From NCBI GenBank assembly GCA_050330855.1, contig JBHJNL010000070.1, positions 1-64,000 of the forward strand: DNA of 64,000 nucleotides, read 5' to 3'. The notes under the pieces were generated by a model that was not told the DNA's origin, searched no databases, and worked only from the letters and a program-made list of their open reading frames with translations. This DNA comes from RCC1774 sp050330855 (GTDB lineage Bacteria > Cyanobacteriota > Cyanobacteriia > Thermosynechococcales > Thermosynechococcaceae). Each line of letters starts with the position of its first letter. Position 1 is the first letter of the stretch. The position numbers and the translations under genes were made by a program. This document shows positions 26,270 to 35,924 of this stretch, one piece after another.

Positions 26270-26563
26270 TTAGCGTGACCGCCATCGTTGGTGCTGCCAA
26301 GCGATCACTCGAATCGCCTGCCGTGCTCGACGGAGTTGGGGTTCTATGGTGCGGATGCGATCGCAAACTTCTTCTACATGCTGATACCGCTCGGCAATAT
26401 GCTGAGGTGCGCCATACAGCAGAGGATGGGCCGTCTGCTCGACGTCAATGAGGGTGTCAGCAACTCGACCGAGCGATCGCTTTAGTCGCCACACCTGCCA
26501 AGCGACCCAAAGACAGAGAGCCGCTAACATCAGATTAATCGTAAGCACAATAGTCAGCATCAT
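26270..26563 (-). CDS. Small single-span membrane protein, 97 aa
   Basis: An N-terminal membrane helix (VLTINLMLAALCLWVAWQVW) is followed by a basic, helical cytoplasmic part (QLRRARQAIRVIAWQHQRW). I recognise no named family. It is the first gene of the leftward run YtxH-DUF948-apt-permease and probably shares a membrane function with the next two genes. Confidence 0.65.
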   Translation of the reverse strand: MMLTIVLTINLMLAALCLWVAWQVWRLKRSLGRVADTLIDVEQTAHPLLYGAPQHIAERYQHVEEVCDRIRTIEPQLRRARQAIRVIAWQHQRWRSR

Positions 26564-26751
26564 TTTTATGAGTAAAATTCGTTGATTCGCTTCGTTAACA
26601 ACAGAACCAACGGTATGATCGAGGTGAGGTGATGATCGCCGCGTTTTCAGTTTATGCTGAAGGCCAGCATAGACCTAGCGCCCCCGGAGAAAACAGCGCT
26701 GGAGTTTACAAAAGTTCATTCTTACCGTTCCAACCGGATACAGACAATTAT

Positions 26752-27210
26752 ATGCAGACCTACGATTTGGACGTCGCCACCGTGGACCTCAACAGCGCAG
26801 ACAATCACTACACCGATGTTATTGAGACCGTTATCTCTAGCCTCGATCAAAGCCACAGCAGCTTAGTCAACCGCACCCAATCGGGACACCTCTGGAAATT
26901 TCAGTACGGCAGTGTTGACGTTCTGATTCAACTGACCGGTTCCACTGAAGAAGATACGTTTACTGCTTGGTCTCCGGTGCTGACCTTGCCGGTGCAGAAT
27001 GAAGCCGGTCTTATGCGAAAGCTAATGGAACTCAACTGGATGGGAACCTTTGAAGCCCGCTTCGGCATTTTTAAGGACAGCGTGGTGGTGGTCACCAGTC
27101 GCTCTGTGGCGGACCTATCGCCGGGGGAGATTTCTCATTTGATCACCATCGTTGCCACCATTGCCGACGACTACGATGATGAGCTGCAGGCGGCATTCCC
27201 CTCAGCCTAA
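26752..27210 (+). CDS. YbjN-domain protein
   Basis: From the ATG at 26752 the protein has 152 residues and fits the YbjN fold: an N-terminal helix region (TDVIETVISSLDQSHSSLV), strands ending VDVLIQLTGS, and the C-terminal MRKLMELNWMGTFEARFGI segment. The frame continues upstream to 26629, but those 41 residues look non-conserved. YbjN proteins resemble type III secretion chaperones in fold; their role in cyanobacteria is unknown. Its stop TAA abuts the ATG of the next gene without a gap. Confidence 0.75.
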   Translation: MQTYDLDVATVDLNSADNHYTDVIETVISSLDQSHSSLVNRTQSGHLWKFQYGSVDVLIQLTGSTEEDTFTAWSPVLTLPVQNEAGLMRKLMELNWMGTFEARFGIFKDSVVVVTSRSVADLSPGEISHLITIVATIADDYDDELQAAFPSA

Positions 27211-27978
27211 ATGTCTCTGCCCGTCTGGCGGCTGATTCCGCCCCTTGACGCACCGGGCCATCAGCAGATGGCATTAGATCACTGGCTCTTTCAGCAATGT
27301 GCCCAGGGTGTCCATCCTGCGGTGCTGCGGTTTTATACCTGGTCACCCCCTGCCATCTCTTTAGGCAAAAATCAGCAGCGCTGGCCTCAGCATTGGCAAC
27401 AGCTCACCTGGAGTGGGCGGTTGGTGGATCTAGTTCGACGACCGTCGGGGGGTCGAGCCGTTTTACATCAGGGCGACTTGACCTATATGGTCATCGCCAA
27501 TGATCAATCAGGGCATCGACGGCAGGCCTATCGCAGGTTGTGTGAGTTTTTGATTCAGGGCTGGCAGTCCCTTGGCATTGCGCTTCACTATGGGGGCGCG
27601 GGACGAGGCTATATCCACCAGCCCCACTGCTTTGCGACGGCCACAGATGCTGATTTAGTCACAGCCGATGGCACCAAATTGATTGGCAGCGCCCAGGCAT
27701 GGCATGGCGCAACGGTTCTTCAGCATGGCTCAATGCGTCTGCAGCCTGATATGGATCTTTATACTCATGTCTTCGGTATTCAGCCTGCGGTCCAGAAAGA
27801 GACCCTAGCCACCCTCAAAACAATCACCCATGAGAAACTGATCGAAGCACTCATGCAGGCTGCAAAAAAGTGCTTCAACATCCAGCTCCAGGTGCAATCA
27901 CTTTCTGATGTGGAGTGGCAGCAGGTTGAGGCCCACGCCACCCAGTATTCTGCGAAGGGGTCAGACTCAGTTGTCTAG
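27211..27978 (+). CDS. Lipoate-protein ligase A / octanoyltransferase-like protein
   Basis: The biotin/lipoate ligase fold is indicated by ALDHWLFQQC at the start, the signature RRPSGGRAVLHQGDLTYMV and KLIGSAQAW with the expected Lys. Members either ligate free lipoate or transfer octanoate to lipoyl domains. It starts immediately after the YbjN stop, so translation is probably coupled. Lipoyl synthase lies about 5 kb away (32998-33885), consistent with a shared pathway. Its stop overlaps that of the convergent GH57 gene by 4 bp. Confidence 0.82.
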   Translation: MSLPVWRLIPPLDAPGHQQMALDHWLFQQCAQGVHPAVLRFYTWSPPAISLGKNQQRWPQHWQQLTWSGRLVDLVRRPSGGRAVLHQGDLTYMVIANDQSGHRRQAYRRLCEFLIQGWQSLGIALHYGGAGRGYIHQPHCFATATDADLVTADGTKLIGSAQAWHGATVLQHGSMRLQPDMDLYTHVFGIQPAVQKETLATLKTITHEKLIEALMQAAKKCFNIQLQVQSLSDVEWQQVEAHATQYSAKGSDSVV

Positions 27979-30686
27979 GATTCGATTAGCAGGGTGAACC
28001 AAGGATCCACTGAAACTGCTAGTTTCTGGCCTAGCTTCAAGAACTGACGAAGCTGCTGCTTGGGAATGAGCGGCTCCCAATGCCCTGTCTTTCGAGGGAT
28101 GTCTCTATCAATGCCAATATGCTGCTGGCATTGGGGAATGAGCTGAGTTTGAAAATGTTGGAAATAGAGTTCTTGAGCGGGATCAAGAGATAGGTTTAAG
28201 CCCAGCTTTGGCCCTAAGTCTAAGAGTTGATCTAGATGCTGGAGCTTCGCCGGTAACGGCTCTAGATCCTCATCATTGAGAAGCTGCCACAGAAGTCGCA
28301 AAATCAAATCTTCAATTGATTTCTGGGTGTCGTCCAGACTTAAGGTGCACCCCAAATGTTTGGCTTCAGATGAGATCGCAACCAAATCGATAAAATATCG
28401 TGCCCCTAAATCCGCCTCTTCGATAGTGCCGCTTAGCTCTTGCTCTAATCCCCGCAGTGCCTGGGTCGCTCGATGCGTAAGAGCCACCTGGGCCGCCATC
28501 AACAGGGGCTGGGGCACCGGCAAATTATCCTGCTGAAACGACATCAAGACTCCATAGTTATCTCGATAAACTTGGGTATAGAGCTGGTCGAGGCGATTCA
28601 GGGTGGTTTGGGTGAGCAGCCCCATCATCCGTTGGCGCTCATCGGGGAAGAGATCTTGTAGGCCGTAATTGCAAGACCCAAAGGCTTTATCAAGGGCTAG
28701 AACAACCTGAGCAATGTTAGCCTGATGCAGGCTGTCAAATAGCTGTCGCTTTATATCGGTATAGTGCTGGCGACCTGAGAAAGTCTGCACGCCGCAGTGA
28801 AAATCCCAGCCCCCCAAGTGCAAGACACCGAAAATCAAGGTCTCCGACTCGTGGGTGACTTCAGAGGTGATACAGAGCTGCCCCATCGCCAAGGTTAGGG
28901 TACCAATGTGCTGCAGTTGGTAATCGAGTTTCTGAACCTGGTAGCAATACAGCCGCTCTTGGTCAGGATAGGCATTAAACAGAGAATTCATGGCGTAGTG
29001 AGCCGCCACCTGGGACAAGCTCACCTGAGACGGTTTTACCAACTGCTCATAGACCCCTGCCCCATTTTGGAAGGCCGTCACATTGCTAGGGGCTAACGCT
29101 AGCCGTTGGATAAAGTCTGGCTCTAGATTAACGCCGGTGACGTCTGCCGCTAGTGCGATCGCACGGGCCGCATACCTCAAGATCTGCACACCTTCAGGCC
29201 GGGACAGCTCCGCAAAAAACCAGCCACAGCTTGTATACATCAGCAGAGCATGGCGCTGCATTTCGAGCAGTCGCAGCGCATCGACTTTCTCGCCAGGGGT
29301 AAGAGGATGATGTTGATGGCGCTGCAAAAATTCTGTCGGATGGTCGCTTGCTGATCCCTGATTCCATAGGGTCGAAGGGGTGGACGGATCTAGAACCTGA
29401 ACATATTGATCGCGGGCCTGCCAGGGATCGCCTAGGAGCGTCGCGCCCACCTCTGTATAAATTTCACGGAGCCGGTCACGGAGCCAATCGAGTGATTCGC
29501 GGAGGGGGCGTCGCCACTGCTGATGCCAGAGACTGCCTTCGCCACCACAGCCACAGTCATCTTGCCAACGACCGACACCGTGAGAGCAGCTCCAGGCCGT
29601 GACGGGCTTCAGCTCCACTTCCCAGGTGGGAGGGTGCAAGCTGAGATAATGGGCATAGTTCGTGACCGTCCAGCCCCGCTCAGGGAAGGTGGTGGTTAAC
29701 GCATAGGCCAGCGTTTTTTCGGTATCAGCTTTGTGGTGGCCGAAGGTTTCGCCATCGGTGGCCACCGAAATCAGTTGGGCTTCGCGGTGGTTGCGACGCA
29801 CAGCTTGACCTAACCGTCCTGCTAGATTGTGGGAGCTACTGAGAACATCATCAAAGCCAATATCGGCTGAGATGGGGCCGTCATAGAAAAAGATATCGAT
29901 GTAGTCCCGGCTGCCGTGGGGTAAAAAACAGCGATAGGGACGAACGGGATCAATTTGTCCACCGCCGACTTCATTCCATGGGGCTTTGACTGCTTTGTCA
30001 GCATCAGAGTCAAGCGGGCGGCATCGCTGGGCTTGGGACGGGGCTAAGACAATGAAGCGAATGCCTTCGGCAATTAGCACCTCTAGGGTGGCATAGTCTA
30101 CGGCCGCCTCAGCCAGCCACATGCCTTCGGGGTCACGACCAAATCGAGACTGAAAATCGGCTTTACCCCAGCGGACTTGGGTGACCTGATCGCGGTGGTT
30201 CGCGAGGGGTAGAATGATGTGGTTGTAGACCTGTGCGATCGCATTTCCATGGCCGTTGAGGCGCTCACAGCTCTTGCGATCTGCTTCTAAAATACGCTGG
30301 TAGACTTCGGTGTCGTAATGCTCTAGCCAGCTCATCAGCGTGGGGCCGATATTAAAGCTGAGGTATTCAAAGGTATTGACGATATCAATGACTTCACCCT
30401 GATCGCTAAAGATACGGGCAAAAGCATTGGGGCGGTAGCACTCATGGTGAATACGCTCATTCCAGTTTTTAAAAGGAGCCGCACTGGACTGGCCCTCAAT
30501 GATCCCCAGATAGGGGTTCTCCCGTGGCGGCTGATAAAAGTGGCCATGAACGGTGATATAAACGCCCAGATCCTCAGAAGTGGGCAAGATCCGTTCTTCT
30601 AGAGGAGAAGGGAAGGGGTGCGTCGCAGTCATTTCGAGAGTTAGATTCGACGGTTGCGCCTGCTCAGGTTGAGAATGTATCGACAT
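27975..30686 (-). CDS. Glycoside hydrolase family 57 protein with DUF3536
   Basis: The GH57 N-terminus is clear: VYITVHGHFYQPPRENPYLG, then NFEYLSFNIGPTL-like (NTFEYLSFNIGPTLMSWLE) and the catalytic-region segment PEGMWLAEAAVDYATLEVL. The C-terminal half corresponds to DUF3536. GH57 enzymes act on alpha-glucans (amylases, branching enzymes, 4-alpha-glucanotransferases), so a role in glycogen metabolism is likely, but the substrate is not shown. I place the start at 30686 (MSIHSQPEQ, GGTGA upstream); the frame extends 16 codons to 30734. Confidence 0.88.
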   Translation of the reverse strand: MSIHSQPEQAQPSNLTLEMTATHPFPSPLEERILPTSEDLGVYITVHGHFYQPPRENPYLGIIEGQSSAAPFKNWNERIHHECYRPNAFARIFSDQGEVIDIVNTFEYLSFNIGPTLMSWLEHYDTEVYQRILEADRKSCERLNGHGNAIAQVYNHIILPLANHRDQVTQVRWGKADFQSRFGRDPEGMWLAEAAVDYATLEVLIAEGIRFIVLAPSQAQRCRPLDSDADKAVKAPWNEVGGGQIDPVRPYRCFLPHGSRDYIDIFFYDGPISADIGFDDVLSSSHNLAGRLGQAVRRNHREAQLISVATDGETFGHHKADTEKTLAYALTTTFPERGWTVTNYAHYLSLHPPTWEVELKPVTAWSCSHGVGRWQDDCGCGGEGSLWHQQWRRPLRESLDWLRDRLREIYTEVGATLLGDPWQARDQYVQVLDPSTPSTLWNQGSASDHPTEFLQRHQHHPLTPGEKVDALRLLEMQRHALLMYTSCGWFFAELSRPEGVQILRYAARAIALAADVTGVNLEPDFIQRLALAPSNVTAFQNGAGVYEQLVKPSQVSLSQVAAHYAMNSLFNAYPDQERLYCYQVQKLDYQLQHIGTLTLAMGQLCITSEVTHESETLIFGVLHLGGWDFHCGVQTFSGRQHYTDIKRQLFDSLHQANIAQVVLALDKAFGSCNYGLQDLFPDERQRMMGLLTQTTLNRLDQLYTQVYRDNYGVLMSFQQDNLPVPQPLLMAAQVALTHRATQALRGLEQELSGTIEEADLGARYFIDLVAISSEAKHLGCTLSLDDTQKSIEDLILRLLWQLLNDEDLEPLPAKLQHLDQLLDLGPKLGLNLSLDPAQELYFQHFQTQLIPQCQQHIGIDRDIPRKTGHWEPLIPKQQLRQFLKLGQKLAVSVDPWFTLLIES

Positions 30687-31025
30687 AGATAAGTTCACCA
30701 AGTTAGAACACTGCAAGGCAGAGAAAATTCTCAACCATCAGGAAAACTTTGTTTTAAAATCTCAAAAAGCAAAAGGACGAAGACTGCGCTTGGGGGTCTG
30801 GATGAAGAGAGAGGCAGATCGTGAAGGTCTGAATATCAATCGGGACAATACGAGTTCGATATGGAGTTGGAGTCCAGATACCGCCATAACCTAATCGATC
30901 CCCACTAGAAAGTGTTGATCCCAAGTCAGAATTTAAGATTTTCAAAAGAAACAGTAGGCCGGATGGACAGGGTTCTAGGTTATGCCAAAGGGTGTAGAGT
31001 ATGGGGTGTTGAGATAGCGAACGTT
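30687..31025. other. 339-bp divergent intergenic region
   Basis: The gap lies between leftward GH57 and rightward HIT genes. It contains weak in-frame extensions of both neighbours and a 63-codon minus-strand frame (30754-30945) without a family match. No hairpin, RNA or clear promoter is visible. Confidence 0.4.
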
Positions 31026-31373
31026 ATGAGCCAGTCGGACACCTTATTTAGCAAGATTATTCGCCGAGAGATTCCTGCTGACATTGTCTATGAAGATGAT
31101 CTTGCCCTTGCTTTTCGAGATATTAGCCCCCAGGCACCGACTCATATCTTGGTGATCCCGAAGCAACCGATTCCACGGGTATCTGAGGCTGAAGCGACGG
31201 ATCAAGCCTTGCTTGGACATTTATTGTTGACCGTGAAGACCATCGCTGAGCAGGAAGGGCTGGGTAACGGCTACCGAGTCGTTATCAATAATGGTCGTGA
31301 TGGCGGTCAAACGGTTGATCATCTTCATCTCCATATTTTGGGGGGGCGATCGCTCCGCTGGCCTCCTGGTTAG
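31026..31373 (+). CDS. HIT-family nucleotide-binding protein (HINT type)
   Basis: The protein opens MSQSDTLFSKIIRREIPADI and closes with the histidine triad HLHLHILGGR, giving about 115 residues, the size of bacterial HINT proteins. These hydrolyse adenosine phosphoramidates and related nucleotides. The frame is open 38 codons further upstream (30912), but the conserved sequence begins at the ATG at 31026. Confidence 0.93.
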   Translation: MSQSDTLFSKIIRREIPADIVYEDDLALAFRDISPQAPTHILVIPKQPIPRVSEAEATDQALLGHLLLTVKTIAEQEGLGNGYRVVINNGRDGGQTVDHLHLHILGGRSLRWPPG

Positions 31374-31599
31374 TGGCCTCTTCTGGGATGCTGCCTAATG
31401 TTAGAAGCCCAGGTCTATTCTGTTGTCCGGAGGAGGGCTGATTCGCGTCAGTGTATGACATAGAAAAATTGTCTACAGTGAGAAATATCTACCTTGGCAG
31501 AGATGAACTCCAGCGATTTGGAGACTCTGGCTGAATCAAAAACAGGCTCCAAGAGCGTCAAGGTCGATCACACTGAACGCAGCACAAAAGGGTGTCGTG

Positions 31600-32961
31600 A
31601 TGCCTCAAAATCTTGAACAGCAGTTCCGCGTGGCAAGTCAACAGCTCAGGCAGCGCCAACGGAAGCAACAAATGCTGAAGGGTGGGGTGATTAGCTTTGT
31701 TGCGGCTATTTTGATTGGAGTCATCGTTTTTCTGCGTCAAAGTGATGCGATCCTGCAGCTCGGTGTTGTCTCGATCAGCACGATAAACCTCGCAAATCTA
31801 TTCAGCTTTCTAATCCTTCTAGGGCTGATTTTTCTAGCGGTACGAACTTCCAGCACCCCCATACTGTCTTTGAAGGGCCGCTTTAGACCTCAATATCTAG
31901 TGGGCTTTTTTCTATTGGGGATAGCGCTAGTGTTTCAATGGGAACCGCGAATGATCACCAATCCCATCAACGGCACCATTACCCAGTTTCTCCATCAGCC
32001 GCAGCCCCCAGCGGTGAGTTCACCATGGCCGTGGCCTGCGACCGTGCATCCGAGTATTGCGACGATACCGGCCCAGATTGAGAGCAGCATCGACTCGGTG
32101 GCGAAGTACATTATCAAGCAGGAACCAGACCCAACATTACGCTTAAAAGCTGCCCATGACTACGTTCTCAAGCGATTAACCTACGACAAAGCAGTTCTCA
32201 CTACGGGCATTCGACCGCCGCAGGATGCCCAAACGGTTTTTCGGACCGGGAATGCCGTCTGCGAGGGCTATGCCAAGCTATTTCAGGCGCTCGGTAAGGC
32301 CATGGGGGCAGAGGTGGTTTATGTGCGTGGAGATGTGCGCCGCGATTTTGCCCCCACTGATATTATTCCGACCCAGCTTAGGCTGAAAGACCTTGACTAT
32401 AACTGGACTTACCATGCCTGGAATGCGGTTAAGGTCAAGGGTAACTGGCAGTTGGTTGATACAACTTGGGACGATAGCGATCGCAACAATGATTACCAAG
32501 CAGACTATCTGATGCTGCCCCCTGAAGCGATGATTAGCAGCCATTTCCCTGATCTTTCGAGTTGGCAACTCTTAGATCAGCCCATTAGTCAGCGCAACTT
32601 TGAAGGCAGCCCGATTCTCTCTCCTCAGTTTTTTGCAGAGCAGCTTACCCTGGTTTCACCCACACAGTACCAAACCAAAACGCAGCAAGCCGCGTCGATC
32701 CAGATTCAGCAGCCGTCTGACTATGCCAACGCCATCGTGGCTGACTTTGAGAAGGTGAAACAAAAAGAATCTTCTTTTTGGGATGTCTTGCCTACCAAGA
32801 AGTCTTCATCCTCTGATATCAGTCCCTGTCAAAGCGAAGTCAAAGGTCAAGACACGACGCTATCATGTTCATTTCCTGCCCCTGGCACCTATCAGGTTTT
32901 TATGTTCAGCCAAGGCCAGCAAAGCCAGCCGCTAGGGCAACTGAAATTTGAGGTTTCTTAA
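31600..32961 (+). CDS. Membrane-anchored transglutaminase-like protein
   Basis: Three hydrophobic segments occur near the N-terminus (about 28-48, 58-80, 95-115). An extracytoplasmic transglutaminase core follows, with Cys in RTGNAVCEGYAKLF, His in YNWTYHAWNAVKV and Asp in WQLVDTTWDDSD, in the order of the catalytic triad. The C-terminal 130 residues are a separate beta-rich region. Such proteins are thought to process peptides or cell-wall-associated proteins. A GTG lies one codon before the ATG; either could start. The gene stands alone. Confidence 0.8.
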   Translation: MPQNLEQQFRVASQQLRQRQRKQQMLKGGVISFVAAILIGVIVFLRQSDAILQLGVVSISTINLANLFSFLILLGLIFLAVRTSSTPILSLKGRFRPQYLVGFFLLGIALVFQWEPRMITNPINGTITQFLHQPQPPAVSSPWPWPATVHPSIATIPAQIESSIDSVAKYIIKQEPDPTLRLKAAHDYVLKRLTYDKAVLTTGIRPPQDAQTVFRTGNAVCEGYAKLFQALGKAMGAEVVYVRGDVRRDFAPTDIIPTQLRLKDLDYNWTYHAWNAVKVKGNWQLVDTTWDDSDRNNDYQADYLMLPPEAMISSHFPDLSSWQLLDQPISQRNFEGSPILSPQFFAEQLTLVSPTQYQTKTQQAASIQIQQPSDYANAIVADFEKVKQKESSFWDVLPTKKSSSSDISPCQSEVKGQDTTLSCSFPAPGTYQVFMFSQGQQSQPLGQLKFEVS

Positions 32962-32997
32962 GCAACCATTTTTAGAGGTGTCTGGTTACGTTAAGAC

Positions 32998-33885
32998 TTA
33001 CAGCGCTGCAGACCGAGATCGCGGATATTTTTCCATCAATGCTCTCACCTGCTCGGCATGGTAAGAACTGCGCGTCAGCGGTGAAGCCACAATCTGCAAA
33101 AAGCCCATCTCCTGTCCGGCCGTTTCCCAAGCCGCAAACTGATCCGGGTGAATAAAGGCATCAACGCCTAAGTGCTTAGCGGTGGGCTGCAGGTACTGAC
33201 CAATGGTGAGAATATCGCAGTCAACGTCGCGCAGATCGCTCATCACGGCACGGACTTCTTCATCCGTTTCGCTCAGACCCACCATAATTCCAGATTTTGT
33301 ATAGACCCAAGGGGCTAGCTCACGAGATTTTTGAAGCAGTTCGAGCGATCGCAAATAATCTCCTTGAGGGCGAGTGCGTTTATACAGCCGGGGCACCGTC
33401 TCAGTATTGTGGTTGAGCACCTCTGGCCCTGCAGCCAAAATCGTTGCCAATGCCTCCCAGTTGCCGCACAAGTCTGGAATCAGCACCTCAATGGTGGTGC
33501 CAGGGGATATTTTACGAATTTGTTCAATACACCGCACAAACTGTGAGGCTCCGCCATCGGGCAAATCATCACGATTCACCGCAGTTACCACCACATGATT
33601 GAGCTGCATCCGGCGCACGGCTTCGGCGAGGCGATCGGGTTCGGTGGGGTCGAGCGCCTGGGGCTTCTTCTCAAAGTCAATATCGCAGTAGGGGCAGGCG
33701 CGGGTGCAGGCTGGTCCCATGATTAAGAACGTAGCCGTACCATGATGGAAGCATTCGCCAATATTGGGGCAAGAGGCTTCTTCGCAAACGGTATTTAGCT
33801 CTAGGTCGCGCAGAATCTCTTTAACACTACCCACGCGCTCCCATTGGGGGGCTTTAACTCTTAACCAGTCTGGCTTAACAACCAC
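32998..33885 (-). CDS. lipA: Lipoyl synthase
   Basis: Both iron-sulfur cluster motifs are present. The auxiliary cluster cysteines are at 34, 39 and 45 (CEEASCPNIGEC), and the radical-SAM CX3CX2C cysteines are at 60, 64 and 67 (CTRACPYCDID). The final RSSYHAEQ segment, with the conserved serine, closes the protein. It inserts sulfur at C6 and C8 of octanoyl groups on lipoyl domains. Length 295 is normal. Many cyanobacteria carry two lipA copies; whether this is the only one cannot be seen here. Confidence 0.95.
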   Translation of the reverse strand: MVVKPDWLRVKAPQWERVGSVKEILRDLELNTVCEEASCPNIGECFHHGTATFLIMGPACTRACPYCDIDFEKKPQALDPTEPDRLAEAVRRMQLNHVVVTAVNRDDLPDGGASQFVRCIEQIRKISPGTTIEVLIPDLCGNWEALATILAAGPEVLNHNTETVPRLYKRTRPQGDYLRSLELLQKSRELAPWVYTKSGIMVGLSETDEEVRAVMSDLRDVDCDILTIGQYLQPTAKHLGVDAFIHPDQFAAWETAGQEMGFLQIVASPLTRSSYHAEQVRALMEKYPRSRSAAL

Positions 33886-33994
33886 AAGCTTTACCGTGCC
33901 TCTCTGTCATAGGCTTCGATTGTACTGGAATTTCTTGCCTGACAGTTCCCAAAGGCCAACCGATTTCGAGCCTTGTTCAGTGACAAGGTAATGC

Positions 33995-34486
33995 TTACGC
34001 TGCTGGCAAGAACTCACTATGAAGCACCTGCTCTACTGTGTAGGGACACTTCACAGGAAAAGTCTCTAGGGATAATCCTGTTTCGTCTGCTGCCTGTAGC
34101 CGTGCCTCTGCATAGCAATCGAGATACTCCTGCTTTAGATAGTTGTTGAGACTCGGTGAATCTTTGCAGATTCTTGCGATTCGTCGCCGATGCTCTCGAA
34201 TAGAACCACGCCAGCTATTAGACCGCTGCTCTGACTGAAATTCCCATTTGAGTAGGTGGAGCAGAACGATCTCTAGGTTGCTACATAGCGCACGCCGATC
34301 TCGTCTGCCCAAGTCCCCGACCTCTTCAATTAGATTCTCGATATCTAGCTCGTTAAACTTGCCCTGTTTGAGCAGATCCGTCGCTTGCTCTATCCATTCA
34401 ACGAAGTCCGTCTCATACAGGTCTGCGTGAGATGTCTGACGGCCTGTTTTAGAGATTGCTGGGGTCGGTATCGGTGTGCTAGTCAT
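33995..34486 (-). CDS. DUF29-family protein
   Basis: The 163-residue protein shows the DUF29 pattern: LYETDFVEWIEQATDLLKQG, then IENLIEEVGDLGRRDRRALCS and LLHLLKWEFQ. DUF29 proteins are abundant in cyanobacteria, all-helical and of unknown function. The first 20 residues are poorly conserved. No partner gene is evident. Confidence 0.88.
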   Translation of the reverse strand: MTSTPIPTPAISKTGRQTSHADLYETDFVEWIEQATDLLKQGKFNELDIENLIEEVGDLGRRDRRALCSNLEIVLLHLLKWEFQSEQRSNSWRGSIREHRRRIARICKDSPSLNNYLKQEYLDCYAEARLQAADETGLSLETFPVKCPYTVEQVLHSEFLPAA

Positions 34487-34588
34487 ATCAATCCACCGGA
34501 GTGATCGGTTAATACCAATCTGACATATTCATGAGACGGCTGTGGTGTATCTGTCGCGCTGAATTCTATTTTTTTGAATGGGAACGCT

Positions 34589-35683
34589 TCAAGAAGACTT
34601 TTGCGATCTCCGAAAATCTTGCCACCAGACAAAGGCCAGTGTCGCCACCGTTAGCGGAATCACAACCTGGCCGAGCACGGTACTATACATTGGCAAAATG
34701 TCGTGGTGAGCGGTTGCCAGAATTAAGTAGGCCGTATAGGCAATGTAATAGCCGATAAATAACCCTCCCTCCCAGCGGCAAATCAAGTTGCCGGTAAAGA
34801 AGATCGGGAAGCAAATAACCGCTACGGCAATCATGACGGGAATGTCAAACCGCAGCGCAGAACTGGCGACTTGCACCCCGGTGGGACTTGCGATCGCCGC
34901 GACACCTAACACTGCCAAAATATTAAAAATATTGCTCCCTACCACATTCCCCACCGCGATATCACGCTCTCCGCGAAAGCTCGCGATAACTGAGGTGGCT
35001 AACTCTGGCAAAGAGGTCCCGGCAGCGACGATGGTTAACCCAATAATCAACTGACTCACCCCAAAGGATTCAGCCAACGCCGTTGAACTTGAAATCAGCC
35101 AGTTAGACCCTAGCGCTAACAACAGCAGCCCTCCGGCGATCAAAGCTAGATTGATTAGCCACTGCAGACCGGGCCTGCTGGCCTGAAAGCTATATTCCTG
35201 GGCATATTCTTCCTGAACTTCTGTGTTTGATTCCTGACGGCTTTGCCAAATCAAAAAGAGGGTATATCCGATTCCCCCCATAAATAAGAAGACGCCTTCA
35301 GCCCGATTTAAGATACCATCCAAGCTTAAGAGCTGCAAAAGGAGAGACACCCCAATCATAATGGGCACGTCGAGTCGAATCAGTTGCTGATTCACAATCA
35401 GGGGCGTTACCAAAGCAGAAAGCCCCAACACAAATAAAACGTTGAAAATATTGCTGCCCACAACATTGCCAAGGGCAATATCAGCGTTGCCGCTCAGGCT
35501 AGACTGCAAGCTAACAAACATCTCTGGGGCACTGGTTCCATAGGCAACAATGGTTAGACCAATGATCAGAGGCGATATGCCCAGCATTGCCGCTAGGCGG
35601 ACTGCGCCCCGCACCAATCCTTCGGCTCCGAGCACTAATAGAACAAGTCCGGCAATGAGTTCAACAATAGTCTGAATGCTCAT
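34589..35683 (-). CDS. Calcium/sodium antiporter (CaCA family)
   Basis: This is a polytopic membrane protein of 364 residues with two homologous halves. Each half carries the alpha-repeat GNVVGSNIFN, preceded by GTSAPEMFVSLQSS in the first half and GTSLPELATSVIAS in the second. It exchanges Ca2+ for Na+ (or H+) across the membrane. A long hydrophilic loop (about 150-170) separates the halves, as usual. A decayed copy of its first-repeat region lies at 42001-42096. Confidence 0.93.
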   Translation of the reverse strand: MSIQTIVELIAGLVLLVLGAEGLVRGAVRLAAMLGISPLIIGLTIVAYGTSAPEMFVSLQSSLSGNADIALGNVVGSNIFNVLFVLGLSALVTPLIVNQQLIRLDVPIMIGVSLLLQLLSLDGILNRAEGVFLFMGGIGYTLFLIWQSRQESNTEVQEEYAQEYSFQASRPGLQWLINLALIAGGLLLLALGSNWLISSSTALAESFGVSQLIIGLTIVAAGTSLPELATSVIASFRGERDIAVGNVVGSNIFNILAVLGVAAIASPTGVQVASSALRFDIPVMIAVAVICFPIFFTGNLICRWEGGLFIGYYIAYTAYLILATAHHDILPMYSTVLGQVVIPLTVATLAFVWWQDFRRSQKSS

Positions 35684-35924
35684 ATTTGTTTTTGTGGCAC
35701 TAATAACTGGGTTCCGTCTTTAAATCTTGCATGTCTAGGCTAACTTTGCCCTAATCGCCTTGGCTGAGTAATGTGAATTAAATAAGCTGTCGAGAGAGAA
35801 GAGATATACAGATTGTAGTGACTGGGGCTGTCCAATCGGCTGAGCTGAGCGGCGGCAAACGATATTAGCATCCCCAAAGGATATCTCACCTGTCCGCTTC
35901 AGCACGTTTTTGTACTCCTTTCGC

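Noticed and set aside
30754..30945. 63-codon minus-strand frame upstream of the GH57 gene
   Set aside because: Reads like low-complexity non-coding translation, with no ribosome-binding site and no recognised family.
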